A DNA stretch of 64,000 bases from Streptacidiphilus sp. P02-A3a (GTDB taxonomy: Bacteria > Actinomycetota > Actinomycetes > Streptomycetales > Streptomycetaceae), in the NCBI RefSeq assembly GCF_014084105.1, contig NZ_CP048289.1, positions 3,047,922-3,111,921 on the forward strand. The letters are read 5' to 3'. Positions 18,707 to 26,780 of this stretch are shown here, one piece after another. Numbering within the stretch: the first letter of the stretch is position 1; each line of letters starts with the position of its first letter. Under the pieces are notes generated by a model that saw only the letters and a list, made by a program, of their open reading frames with translations, ran no database searches and had not been told where the DNA came from. The position numbers and the translations under genes are program-made.

Positions 18707-18981
18707 GTGATCTCCGTTCGGCGTTCCGCTCGTTTCCTTGCGGTCCGCGTCCTGGCGACGTGTTGAACTTTAGCGGATTCCCCGCCCAGCTCAAATTCCG
18801 TATCCCCGGCGACCTGCGGCGAGCCGTCCGCGACCGCCTGCGGGCGGCCGAAAAAGCCGCTCCCAGCGGCCGGAACACCGCGGCGGCCGCCCGGCCACCG
18901 GGCGTGTCGGCAGTGGCCCCCGGGCGCCCCCGCGCTTGCGGTAGCGTCCACCGCAGCGGCCGGACGATGAGGAGGATGCGG

Positions 18982-19827
18982 ATGCGGATCTGGGTCAACG
19001 GCGCGCTGCGGGAGCCCGCCGACGCCACGGTGTCGGTGCTGGACCGCGGTTTCACCGTCGGCGACGGCGTCTTCGAGACGGTCAAGGTCGTCGGCGGTCG
19101 CACCTTCGCGCTGGAACTCCACCTGGACCGGCTGGAGCGCTCCGCCCGGGCACTGGGCCTGCCCCGACCCGACCGCGAGCTGGTCCGCGCCGCCTGCGCC
19201 GACGTGCTGGCCGCCGAGCCGGTGCCGCTCGGCCGACTGCGGATCACCTGCACCAGCGGCCCGGCCCCGCTCGGCCCGGTCCGGGACGATGCCGGTGAGG
19301 GCGCCGAGCCGCTCGGCCCCACCCTGGTCGTCGCCGTCGGCGCCACCGACCCCAGCCCGCCGACCGCCGCCGTGGTCACCGTCCCCTGGACCCGCAACGA
19401 GCACAGCGCCATCGCCGGGACCAAGGCCACCTCCTACGCCGAGAACGTGGTCGCGCTGGCCCGCGCCCACGAGTACGGCGCGAACGAGGCGGTGTTCGGC
19501 AACACCGCCGGGCAGCTGTGCGAGGGCACCGCCTCCAACGTCTTCGTGGTGCTCGGCGGGCGGCTGCTCACCCCGCCGCTCTCCTCCGGCTGCCTGGCCG
19601 GGATCACCCGCGCGCTCGCCCTGCGCTGGAGCGACGCCGAGGAGGCCGACCTGCCGCTGTCGGTGCTGCGGGAGGCCGACGAGGTGTTCCTCACCGGCTC
19701 GCTGCGCGACATCCAGGCGGTCACCCGGGTCGACGACCGCGAACTTCCGGGCGCGCCGGGGCCGGTGACCGCGGCCCTGGCAGCCGTCTTCGCCGAGCGC
19801 GCCGCCGCCGATCCGGAGCCCCGATGA
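18982..19827 (+). CDS. pabC: Aminodeoxychorismate lyase (class IV PLP aminotransferase family)
   Basis: Releases 4-aminobenzoate and pyruvate from aminodeoxychorismate for folate. 281 aa with fold-type IV features: FTVGDGVFETVKV near the N-terminus, the PLP-lysine region AIAGTKATSYAENVVAL (lysine near residue 149), EAVFGNTAGQLCEGTASNVFVV and TGSLRDIQAVTRV near the end. ATG 18982 is chosen because GAGGAGG (18969-18975) lies 6 nt upstream; ATGs at 18967 and 18976 overlap or abut that site. A branched-chain or D-amino-acid aminotransferase is the alternative. Its stop overlaps the next gene (ATGA). Confidence 0.82.
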   Translation: MRIWVNGALREPADATVSVLDRGFTVGDGVFETVKVVGGRTFALELHLDRLERSARALGLPRPDRELVRAACADVLAAEPVPLGRLRITCTSGPAPLGPVRDDAGEGAEPLGPTLVVAVGATDPSPPTAAVVTVPWTRNEHSAIAGTKATSYAENVVALARAHEYGANEAVFGNTAGQLCEGTASNVFVVLGGRLLTPPLSSGCLAGITRALALRWSDAEEADLPLSVLREADEVFLTGSLRDIQAVTRVDDRELPGAPGPVTAALAAVFAERAAADPEPR

Positions 19828-20675
19828 CCACCACCCTGCGCCCGCTGACCGCCGAACAGGCCACCCCTGAGGGCGGGTTGGGCCGGTTGTTCGCGGTCTG
19901 CGTCAACGGTCGCCCGGTCGGCCGGATCGCCGCCACCGCGCACGCCGACACCGGCGGCCCGCGGCTCGGCGAACTCACCGCGCTGGTGATCGACCCGCCG
20001 GACCGGGGGCGCGGGCGCGGGACCGTCGCCGCCCTGGCGGCGGAGGAGGTGCTGCGCGGCTGGGGCTGCGCCCGGTCCCGGGTGGAGGTGCCGCAGGGCC
20101 CGGACGCCCCGGCCGCGCTGCGGCTGGCGGAGGCCCTGGGCTACGCCCTGCGCGCCCGGCACCTGCTCAAGCGGCTCCCGGACAGCCTGCCGGAACTCCC
20201 GCCGGGGAGCAGCGGACTGCCGCTCACCGACCAGGAGTTCGACGACTGGTACCGGGCCGAGGCGCGCCGTGTCGCCGAGTCCGAGGTGGGCGAGGGGCTG
20301 AGCCCCGAGCAGGCCCGGGCCAGGGCCGAGCGGGCGCTGCGGCAGGCCCTGCCCTACGGCCCGCGCACCCCCTTCACAGTGGTGCGGCAACTGCGGGCCG
20401 CAGGGCGGGCGGTGGGCAGCATCTGGCTGAACACCCGGACCGACAGCACGCCGGAGGCGCCCAGGCCGCCGTGGGTGTACTCGGTCCAGGTGGAGCCGGA
20501 GCACCGGGGGCACGGGCACGGCCGCTCGCTGATGCTGCTCGCCGAACGCGAGTGCCTGGACGTCGGCGTGCGGCGGCTGGGCCTGAACGTCTACGCCGAC
20601 AACGCCCCGGCGAACGCCCTCTACCGCGCGCTCGACTACCGGACGACCCGTCACATCCTGTTCAAGCAGCTGTAG
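19824..20675 (+). CDS. Tandem-GNAT acetyltransferase
   Basis: 283-aa protein with two GNAT domains, as in mycothiol synthase-like proteins. The first acetyl-CoA loop is DPPDRGRGRGTVAALA (about residues 55-70), the second VEPEHRGHGHGRSLMLLAE (about 218-236), followed by NVYADNAPANALYRALDY. The second domain looks more complete. Translationally coupled to pabC (4-nt overlap), although no functional link is obvious. Substrate unknown. Confidence 0.8.
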   Translation: MTTTLRPLTAEQATPEGGLGRLFAVCVNGRPVGRIAATAHADTGGPRLGELTALVIDPPDRGRGRGTVAALAAEEVLRGWGCARSRVEVPQGPDAPAALRLAEALGYALRARHLLKRLPDSLPELPPGSSGLPLTDQEFDDWYRAEARRVAESEVGEGLSPEQARARAERALRQALPYGPRTPFTVVRQLRAAGRAVGSIWLNTRTDSTPEAPRPPWVYSVQVEPEHRGHGHGRSLMLLAERECLDVGVRRLGLNVYADNAPANALYRALDYRTTRHILFKQL

Positions 20676-20676
20676 T

Positions 20677-21177
20677 TCAGTCCGCGTCCGGGGATCCGAG
20701 GAGCTCCTGGACCCGTTCCCGCAGGCCCTGCTGGCTCTTCCCGCCGTCCAGCCGGGTGCCCGCCACCACGTAGGTGGGGGTGCCGGTGACGCCGATGGCC
20801 TTGCCCTCGGCCTGGTCCGCGTCCACCACCAGGATGTGTCGGCCGTCGATCAGCGCGGTGTCCAGCTCCTCGACGTCCAGACCGAGCTCACCGGCGACCT
20901 CCAGCAGCAGTGCCTCGCCGCGCCGCTCCAGCTCGCCGGTCCGCGCCAGTACCGCCTCGACATAGGGCCAGCCCTGCCCCTGGACGAACGCCTCCTCGGC
21001 GGCCTGGGCGGCGGCGAAGGCGTGCTTGTGCCGGTCGAGCGGGAAGTGCCGCAGCACGATCTCCAGTCGCTCGCCGTAGGTGGCGCGCAGCGCCCGGAGG
21101 TCGTCCAGCGCCGTGGCGCAGTCGGGGCACTGCAACTCGCACCAGTACTCGACTCGGGGAAGGGAACCATCGCTCAT
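20677..21177 (-). CDS. DsbA-family (thioredoxin-fold) oxidoreductase
   Basis: 166-aa protein with YWCELQCPDCATALDDL near the N-terminus; the redox pair is CPDC at residues 17-20. The helical insert (FAAAQAAEEAFVQGQGWPYVEAV) and the cis-Pro loop GVTGTPTYVVAG (about 131-142) match the DsbA/FrnE thioredoxin group. No signal peptide, so a cytosolic dithiol oxidoreductase or isomerase is most likely. The ribosome site before the ATG is poor. Convergent with the acetyltransferase: stops are 1 nt apart. Confidence 0.82.
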   Translation of the reverse strand: MSDGSLPRVEYWCELQCPDCATALDDLRALRATYGERLEIVLRHFPLDRHKHAFAAAQAAEEAFVQGQGWPYVEAVLARTGELERRGEALLLEVAGELGLDVEELDTALIDGRHILVVDADQAEGKAIGVTGTPTYVVAGTRLDGGKSQQGLRERVQELLGSPDAD

Positions 21178-21261
21178 GGCCGTAAGTCTCGCATTCGGGG
21201 GCACCATGGAGGTGACCGCACCGGCGTGCGGCCCAGGTGACGGCGAAGGAGGCGCGGGCTG

Positions 21262-21753
21262 ATGACCGCGATCGTGTGCTTGGCACTGTCGGCGGCGGCG
21301 ATCGTGGCCGCCGTACTGGCCGCCACCCGGGGGCGGGTCCGGGCGGCGCTGCGGTGGGTGGCCGTCGCGCTGGTGCCCACCGGCCTCTATCTGACCGGGC
21401 TGATCACGGTCTTCTCCCGGATCGGGCACGCCATCGGCGACTGGGCGGCGGACCTGGTGTTCGACCCCAGGGTCTGGACCGGCGTGGGGCTGCTCGGCGG
21501 CGCGGTGGTGCTGGCGCTGCTCACCGGCGTGCGCAGGCAGCGGACCCCGAAGGCGGCGGCCTCCGCCGCCGCGCCGACCCTGCCCGGCACCGCCCCGGCG
21601 GCCGGGCGGCTGCCCGCGACCTCGGCTCCGGCCTCGGCTCCGGCGAAGGCGTCCGGGAAGCCCGTGAAGTCCGGCAAGTCCGGCAAGCAGGCCGACGACG
21701 GCCTGGGGGACTTCGCCGACGTGGAGGAGATCCTCAAGCGCCGGGGGCTGTGA
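21262..21753 (+). CDS. Membrane protein of unknown function, 163 aa
   Basis: Starts 10 nt after the ribosome site GAAGGAGG (21245-21252). Three hydrophobic segments are visible, about residues 3-21, 30-50 and 73-90, followed by a cytosolic-looking tail rich in Ala/Pro/Lys and ending DFADVEEILKRRGL, an acidic-basic helix. No catalytic motif. Its 3' end overlaps the convergent zinc-finger gene by 20 nt. Some streptomycete homologues may carry a misleading enzymatic name; I see no support for one here. Confidence 0.75.
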   Translation: MTAIVCLALSAAAIVAAVLAATRGRVRAALRWVAVALVPTGLYLTGLITVFSRIGHAIGDWAADLVFDPRVWTGVGLLGGAVVLALLTGVRRQRTPKAAASAAAPTLPGTAPAAGRLPATSAPASAPAKASGKPVKSGKSGKQADDGLGDFADVEEILKRRGL

Positions 21754-22369
21754 CGCCCACCGGCCGGTCGCCGGTCGGGCCGTTCCCGGCGCCGACCGGC
21801 TCCGGCTCGGCGCCGTCCGCCGCCGTGCGCTGCCGCGCCCGGTAGGCGGCGACGTGCAGCCGGTTGCCGCAGGTGCGGCTGTCGCAGTAGCGCCGCGAGC
21901 GGTTCCGGGAGAGGTCGACGAAGACGTGCGCGCAGTCCGGCGCCTCGCAGCGGCGCAGCCGCTCCCGCTCCCCGGCGACCACGATGAACGCCAGCGCCAT
22001 GCCGGAGTCGGCGGCCACGTGGTCCGCCAGCGCCGCGCCCGGCGCGAAGTAGTGCATGTGCCAGCCGTGGCCGTCGTGGTTGGTCAGCCGGGGCGTGGTG
22101 CCCGCCCGCGCCACCACCTTGTTGACCAGCTCGGCGGCCTCCTCCGGGGTCTGCGCCCGGAACACCGCCTGGAACTCGTCGCGCACCCGGCGCACGTCCT
22201 CCAGGTCGGTGGCGGTGAGCGTGCCCACCTCGCTGACGTCCCGGCGGAGCACGAACTGGTCCAGCGCCGCCAGGTCCGGCAGCCCCTCGTGCCCGCAGGC
22301 GTCAGGGGCGGTGTTCACCAGGTCCACGAGCGTGTCGAGCGCGTACTCCGTGTCGTGGGTGATCAACAC
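21734..22369 (-). CDS. CGNR zinc-finger protein (ABATE domain), probable regulator
   Basis: 211 aa. The N-terminal part resembles the stress-linked ABATE domain and the C-terminal CGNR treble-clef motif reads RRCEAPDCAHVFVDLSRNRSRRYCDSRTCGNR (about residues 139-170), with four zinc-ligand cysteines, followed by a basic tail. Proteins of this type are thought to bind DNA and regulate transcription. The extreme C-terminal 30 residues are low complexity and overlap the convergent membrane-protein gene by 20 nt. Monocistronic. Confidence 0.85.
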   Translation of the reverse strand: MLITHDTEYALDTLVDLVNTAPDACGHEGLPDLAALDQFVLRRDVSEVGTLTATDLEDVRRVRDEFQAVFRAQTPEEAAELVNKVVARAGTTPRLTNHDGHGWHMHYFAPGAALADHVAADSGMALAFIVVAGERERLRRCEAPDCAHVFVDLSRNRSRRYCDSRTCGNRLHVAAYRARQRTAADGAEPEPVGAGNGPTGDRPVGVTAPGA

Positions 22370-22601
22370 GTCGGGACTCCCTGGCCGGCGTCATGCCCGG
22401 GTCCGCTCGCGGCCGGGCTCTGGACCGGTGACTCTACCGCCGGAACGCCGCCCCGGTGGGAACTGCGGCCCGCCCGCTCGTCCGCGTCGGTCCGGGCATG
22501 CCGGAACCGCCTCCGTCCGGGGGGACGGCGGCGGCCCGGGTGATTGTGCGTTCCGTGCCCCCGAGTAGCACGGCTGCGCACGGTTGGAGGGAAGGACCGT
22601 T

Positions 22602-23015
22602 TCAGCTCTCCGCGAGGATGTGTGAGAGTTCCCGGTCCAGGTCGAAGTGACGGTGCTCGGTACCGGGTGGCACCGCGGCATCCGTCCGCTTGAGGAATGA
22701 CTCCAGCGCTCGGGCCGGGGCTTCCAGCAGGGCTTCTCCTTCCGGAGAGCTCAGGGCGATGCAGACGACTCCTTGTCCGTGGCTGCGGGAGGGCCAGACA
22801 CGGACGTCACCGGTCCCGGTCGGCCGATGCAGCCCCTCCGCAAGGAGGTCGCGGGCGAACACCCAGTCGACGGTCTCGTCGGCGCCCGTGTGGAAGGTGG
22901 CGTGCACGGCATAGGGGTCGGCGGTGTCGTAGCGCAGGCCCGCGGGGACGGGCAAGGAAGACTCGCTAGACACGATGAGGCGCAGGTGCAGCTCGCAGCT
23001 GACCGTGGTGTTCAT
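22602..23015 (-). CDS. ssgB: Sporulation-specific cell division protein SsgB
   Basis: 137-aa SsgA-like protein, starting MNTTVSCELHLRLIVSSESSLPVPAGLRYD (residues 1-30). The sequence is almost that of the canonical streptomycete SsgB, including FARDLLAEGLHRPTGTGDVRVWPSR and the end FDLDRELSHILAES. SsgB positions FtsZ for septation of aerial hyphae and is one of the most conserved developmental proteins of Streptomycetaceae, so this gene is the strongest family-level marker in the window. Monocistronic. Confidence 0.97.
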   Translation of the reverse strand: MNTTVSCELHLRLIVSSESSLPVPAGLRYDTADPYAVHATFHTGADETVDWVFARDLLAEGLHRPTGTGDVRVWPSRSHGQGVVCIALSSPEGEALLEAPARALESFLKRTDAAVPPGTEHRHFDLDRELSHILAES

Positions 23016-23072
23016 AAGCGCCAGGGCCTTTCGCTCAGTGTGCGCTCGGGGATCGCACGTCGGCGAACGGAC

Positions 23073-23099
23073 CATCCCACCTGTACGACCGCTGTAAAC
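23073..23099 (-). promoter_or_regulatory. Possible stress-type sigma promoter of ssgB
   Basis: On the minus strand GTTT (23099-23096) is followed after 17 nt by GGGATG (23078-23073), similar to the GTTT / GGGTAT elements used by SigB/SigH-type sigma factors reported for ssgB, though the spacer is 1-2 nt longer than usual. About 60 nt separates it from the ATG. Confidence 0.3.
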
Positions 23100-23275
23100 C
23101 CCTCTGTCCCGATTAGTACGCACCTGGTACCCCTTCCGGCGCAGCCGCCACGCCCGGGGCGGGCCCGCGCGGCCCTTCCCGGGCCCGGGTCCGGCGGGCC
23201 GCCGGGGCGCGAGTGGGGAGGTCAGGAGCATGGCGCGGGATGCGGTAGGGTTTTCCATGTGCCCAGACGGGGCCT

Positions 23276-23347
23276 GCGCGATTAGCTCAGTGGGAGAGCG
23301 CTCCGTTCACACCGGAGAGGTCGCTGGTTCGAACCCAGCATTGCGCA
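23276..23347 (+). tRNA. tRNA-Val (CAC), copy 1
   Basis: Cloverleaf with acceptor GCGCGAT/ATTGCGC (one G-U), anticodon stem CTCCG/CGGAG and loop TTCACAC (anticodon CAC). CCA not encoded (ACCG follows). TAGGGT at 23246-23251 is a suitably placed -10. Confidence 0.96.
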
Positions 23348-23353
23348 CCGACG

Positions 23354-23394
23354 GGAAATCCCCGCAGACCGATGGACGGTCTGCGGGGATTTCC
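23354..23394 (+). terminator. Terminator of tRNA-Val(CAC) copy 1
   Basis: Perfect 18-bp inverted repeat (23354-23371, 23377-23394) with a 5-nt loop, starting 7 nt after the tRNA. Confidence 0.88.
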
Positions 23395-23411
23395 TATTGC
23401 GGCTTCAATGA

Positions 23412-23443
23412 TGGTGGAAGCCAATCAGGGTTGGCTTCCACCA
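23412..23443. repeat. 13-bp inverted repeat
   Basis: TGGTGGAAGCCAA (23412-23424) pairs perfectly with 23431-23443 around a 6-nt loop. It is much less GC-rich than its surroundings and lies between the tRNA terminator and the gene remnant. Confidence 0.75.
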
Positions 23444-23517
23444 CGGTTGCCGTCAATCACCGGCGATCTCAATCACCCGCGCGGGCGATAACCGACGCGC
23501 GCAACATTTCAGCCGCG

Positions 23518-23685
23518 TCATTGGTCGAAGTGGATCTCCGCGACCGGGACCACGTTCGCGCCGGCGGCGCGGGCCCGGTCGAGCAGGCCGGAGACGGCCT
23601 CGGTGACGGCCGGGGCGTCGGCCACCGGGTCGGGCGGTTCGAGCATGTTGCGCTGGAGGTCGATCAGGAGCAGCACCGTAGCCAT
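23518..23685 (-). pseudogene. Truncated isochorismatase-family hydrolase, N-terminal fragment of 55 aa
   Basis: The minus-strand frame from ATG 23685 reads MATVLLLIDLQRNMLEPP at its start, the N-terminal strand and DLQ motif (with the usual catalytic Asp) of isochorismatase/nicotinamidase-like cysteine hydrolases, and runs through LLDRARAAGANVVPVAEIHFDQ before stopping at TGA 23520-23518. Intact members are about 170-200 aa; the central Lys region and the nucleophile Cys are absent, and I found no continuation in other frames. It therefore looks like a remnant left after recombination next to tRNA-Val, although a short expressed peptide cannot be excluded. Confidence 0.6.
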
Positions 23686-23781
23686 CCCCGGAAGCTAGCA
23701 CTGGCGTTCGAGTCGTGTGAGCGGCACGCCGTCGGTTTCGGGCCCTCGTCGCCAGGGTGCTAATGTTCTCTCCGTTGCCCC

Positions 23782-23853
23782 GCGCGATTAGCTCAGTGGG
23801 AGAGCGCTCCGTTCACACCGGAGAGGTCGCTGGTTCGAACCCAGCATTGCGCA
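23782..23853 (+). tRNA. tRNA-Val (CAC), copy 2
   Basis: Mature sequence identical to copy 1; here CCA is encoded (23854-23856). TAATGT at 23761-23766 may be its -10. Confidence 0.96.
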
Positions 23854-23865
23854 CCAGTCGGAACC

Positions 23866-23891
23866 GAAGGCCCCTCAATCGCGGGGCCTTC
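23866..23891 (+). terminator. Terminator of tRNA-Val(CAC) copy 2
   Basis: GAAGGCCCC (23866-23874) pairs perfectly with GGGGCCTTC (23883-23891), 8-nt loop. Confidence 0.75.
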
Positions 23892-23945
23892 ACTCGTTTC
23901 CGGTCCCGGAAGCGACAGGCGCCCGGAACGACGGTTGACGGCCGG

Positions 23946-24671
23946 TCAGGCCGCCTGTCCGAGCTGTCTGCGCAGCGGCCAGGAGGTGTCCACCACCTCC
24001 GGCGAACCGCTCTCGCTGAACCACCGTTGCAGCCCCCGCGCCTGCGCCGCGTGCCACACCGCCTGCCGCAGGTGCAGCTCCGCCGGGGTCAGTTCGGCCA
24101 GCCGCTCCGCGTGTCGGCGGCCTATCGCCCGGACCAGCTCCAGCGCCGCCGAGGCGTCCGCCGCCGCGTCGTGCGCCCCCTCCAGCACCACCCCGTAGTG
24201 CGCGCACAGGTCGGTCAGCCGCCGCCGCCCCTTGCGGTACCGGTCCAGATGCTTGTCCAGCACCCGCGGATCCAGCACCAGCAGCGGCGCGGCGGTCAGG
24301 TACTGGCCCAGTCCGGCACCCCGGTGCCGCCGCAACTCCCGGTCCAGCAGCGTCAGATCGTACGGCGCGTTCATCACCACCAGCGGCAGGCCGAGCCGGG
24401 CGGTCTCCGCCAGCGCCCGGGCCAGCTCCTCCAGCACCACCCGCGCCGGACGCCCGTGACCGGCCACCCAGGCGTCGGTCAGCCCGTGCACCGCCGTCGC
24501 CCCGGCCGGGATCGGCACGCCCGGATCGGCCGCCCAGTCCCGCCGCAGCAGCGGAGCGCCGACCGAACCCTGGGTCACCAGCGCGGCGGTGACGATGCGG
24601 TCCTGCTCCACGTCCACGCCCGTGGTCTCGGTGTCGAAGGAGGCGAGCGGCCCCTCGTACCAGTGCGTCAT
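23946..24671 (-). CDS. DEDDh-family 3'-5' exonuclease (DnaQ-like)
   Basis: 241-aa protein. Motif ExoI is FDTETTG (Asp13, Glu15), ExoII lies in MNAPYDLTLLDREL, and ExoIII is AHDAAADASAAL with the DEDDh histidine. The C-terminal 60 residues (LHLRQAVWHAAQARGLQRWF) are not part of the fold. The start at 24671 is chosen because GGGGAGG lies 5 nt upstream on the minus strand; the GTG at 24692 would include that site. Possible roles are proofreading or repair or RNA trimming; it is not the Pol III epsilon subunit by context. Confidence 0.88.
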   Translation of the reverse strand: MTHWYEGPLASFDTETTGVDVEQDRIVTAALVTQGSVGAPLLRRDWAADPGVPIPAGATAVHGLTDAWVAGHGRPARVVLEELARALAETARLGLPLVVMNAPYDLTLLDRELRRHRGAGLGQYLTAAPLLVLDPRVLDKHLDRYRKGRRRLTDLCAHYGVVLEGAHDAAADASAALELVRAIGRRHAERLAELTPAELHLRQAVWHAAQARGLQRWFSESGSPEVVDTSWPLRRQLGQAA

Positions 24672-24833
24672 GCCGACCTCCCCGGTGGTCACACCATGCT
24701 GTTACCCGGCTACCCCCCGCATTCAACCCGTCACCGCCCGACCAGTTTCAGCGACCCCCGGAACGGAGAGGACACCAGGTGACGGCCCGTCCGTTCCGGG
24801 TGGGCGGTCGTCGCTCGACGGGGACGGCGGCAC

Positions 24834-25415
24834 ATGGCGCTGACACAACCCGGTCCGGACACGCCCCCTCCGCAGTGGTCCGGAACCGGCGCGGGGCAAG
24901 CGATGCGGGGTCAACTCGCGGTCACCTCCTGCATGGAGACGCTTCAGGTGGGATACCTGCACGCGGTCGCCGCGGCGGCTGGCTGCGCCCTCGCCTCGCC
25001 CTTCCCGGACAACGGGATCGACTGGCACGTCAGCCACGGCAGTACCGCGCACACCGAGGACGACGAGGCCACCATCAAGGTCCAGCTCAAGTGCACCCAC
25101 CAGATCCCGCCGAATCCCGGTGGCAGTCACTTCAGCTTCACCCTCGACAACGACCACCTGCGCAAGCTCGCCCACGCCCGGGTCGCGGTGCACAAGATCC
25201 TGGTGGTGATGCTGGTGCCGCGCGAGGTCGACCAGTGGCTGCTGGCCCGGCCGGACCGGACGGAACTGCGGCACTGCTGCTACTGGGTCAACCTGGCCGG
25301 GCACCCGGTCACCGGGAAGCGCCGGACGAATGTCCGGATCCCGACGCGGCAGGTCTTCGATGACCGGGCCCTGTGCGCCATCATGGCGCGAGTGGGGGCA
25401 GGTGAACGACCATGA
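24834..25415 (+). CDS. DUF4365-domain protein with PD-(D/E)XK-like nuclease signature
   Basis: 193 aa. After a 30-residue Pro/Gly-rich start, a DUF4365-like domain contains DNGIDWHVSHG (about residues 58-68) and IKVQLKCTH (about 81-89). The GID...QxK arrangement is that of the D-(E/Q)xK nuclease core, so DNA cleavage or recognition is possible (inference). The gene stands alone upstream of an unknown protein gene (28 nt gap) and is not next to recognisable restriction or defence genes. No convincing ribosome site precedes ATG 24834. Confidence 0.65.
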   Translation: MALTQPGPDTPPPQWSGTGAGQAMRGQLAVTSCMETLQVGYLHAVAAAAGCALASPFPDNGIDWHVSHGSTAHTEDDEATIKVQLKCTHQIPPNPGGSHFSFTLDNDHLRKLAHARVAVHKILVVMLVPREVDQWLLARPDRTELRHCCYWVNLAGHPVTGKRRTNVRIPTRQVFDDRALCAIMARVGAGERP

Positions 25416-25443
25416 GGGAACCGGCCCACACCGGAGGGAAGGC

Positions 25444-26679
25444 GTGACGGCGATGCGGCGCGACACCCGACCGGAGGCAGCGGCCCCGGTATCTGCCCCA
25501 CCGGCGCGCAGGCGCCGCACCGCGGTCGACCCCGAGAGCGACGACCCGCCCCTGCCCGACCCGGCGGGCGTGGACCCGGACGTGCTGCTGACCCTGCTCG
25601 CCCGGCACGGCTGGTGCCGCCGGGGCCGCGCCGAAGGCCGCTACAGCCGCTGGACGCCGCCGGACGACCGCGAGCCGGGCACCAGCGTGCTGGTCCCCGC
25701 CGACCGCTCCTTCGAGGACAGCGCCGACCTGCTGGAGGAGGCGCTGGGCAGGCTCGCCCGCTCGGCGGTCCCCTCCGCCCAGGCCATCCTGGCCGCGCTG
25801 CTCGTCCCCGGCGACGAGATCCACTGGCGCCGGGACACCCCCGGCGTCGGCGGCGCCGTGCCCTGGGCCGCCGAACAGGACCTGCGTGCCGCGGCGACCG
25901 CGATGCTGGTCGCCGCCGCCAAGGCCGGACGCTCCCGGGCCGCCTACTTCGGCGCCCGCTTCGACTCCTACGCGGCCGAGTTCCTGGAGCGGGTGCTGGT
26001 GGTCGCCCCCGGCACCGGCGCCGGGCTGCTCACCGCCTACACCCCGGCCCCGGACGAGCGCCCGGCCGCGACCACGCTGGTACGCGCGCTGGAGGCGATG
26101 CGGGACGCGGTCGACTTCCAGCGCGCCACCGGCAGCCCCGACGGCTTCGACAACGGCGTGCCGCTCGGCGTCAGCCGGGAGCTGGTCGGCTCGGTGGTCA
26201 GGCTGGTGCGCGGCAGCGAGGGGGTCAGGATCGGCTTCGCCTGGTCACCGGCGGCGGGCGTGCCGCAGGGCTTCGGCGCCCGGCGGCTGCTGCTGGAGTT
26301 CTCGCCGGGGGACCTGCCCGCGCTGGAGGCGGCGGCCGGGCGGCTGGCCCGGATCGAGCCCGCGGTGGACGTCGAGCTGACCGGCGCGGTGGTACGGCTG
26401 AAGCGGCAGCAGCCGGGCGGCAGCGGCGCGGTGCGGCTGCGGGTGCTGTCCGGGGCCGAGGTGGACGAGGTCCGGGTGCGGCTGGACGAGGACGCCTACC
26501 GGGCCGCGGCCGAGGCGCACCTGGCCGGGGTCCCGGTACGGCTGCGCGGACGGCTGGAGCGCAAGGGCGGCTTCCGCAGGCTCAGCGAGCCCGCCGGGCT
26601 GGTCCCGGTGGAGCTGGACGCGGCCGAACGGGAGCGGATGCTCAAGGTGCTGCGCGCCTCCCCGGCGGCGGAGGACTGA
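25444..26679 (+). CDS. Unknown protein, 411 aa
   Basis: No family recognised. The N-terminal 35 residues are charged and Pro/Ala-rich. The body is an alpha/beta mixture: [23 protein letters not shown], an Ala-rich helical middle ([24 protein letters not shown]), and a C-terminal part with beta-like segments [18 protein letters not shown] and [20 protein letters not shown] that could be a small barrel. No membrane helix or signal peptide. GTG 25444 is preferred since GGAGGG (25433-25438) is 5 nt upstream; ATG 25453 is the alternative. It follows the DUF4365 gene closely and precedes thrS by 101 nt. Confidence 0.72.
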   Translation: MTAMRRDTRPEAAAPVSAPPARRRRTAVDPESDDPPLPDPAGVDPDVLLTLLARHGWCRRGRAEGRYSRWTPPDDREPGTSVLVPADRSFEDSADLLEEALGRLARSAVPSAQAILAALLVPGDEIHWRRDTPGVGGAVPWAAEQDLRAAATAMLVAAAKAGRSRAAYFGARFDSYAAEFLERVLVVAPGTGAGLLTAYTPAPDERPAATTLVRALEAMRDAVDFQRATGSPDGFDNGVPLGVSRELVGSVVRLVRGSEGVRIGFAWSPAAGVPQGFGARRLLLEFSPGDLPALEAAAGRLARIEPAVDVELTGAVVRLKRQQPGGSGAVRLRVLSGAEVDEVRVRLDEDAYRAAAEAHLAGVPVRLRGRLERKGGFRRLSEPAGLVPVELDAAERERMLKVLRASPAAED

Positions 26680-26780
26680 CGGCCGGTGCCGGGGTGCGCG
26701 ACCGGGTCCGCGCTCTCGGTACCATCGTGGTCGCAGCCCACGCTGCCCAGCCATGTAGTGCCGAGCGACAGGAGAGTCCG

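Noticed and set aside
22370-22601. Short frames between the CGNR gene and ssgB
   Set aside because: All lack start context and recognisable motifs; the 232-bp stretch more likely holds the CGNR promoter and the ssgB 3' end.
18183-23853. Integrated mobile element at the tRNA cluster
   Set aside because: No integrase, excisionase, replication or transfer genes; only the small remnant at 23518-23685 hints at past recombination.
26680-26780. T-box leader before thrS
   Set aside because: The gap is about 100 bp, with no T-box core (TGGNACCGCG) or specifier stem.
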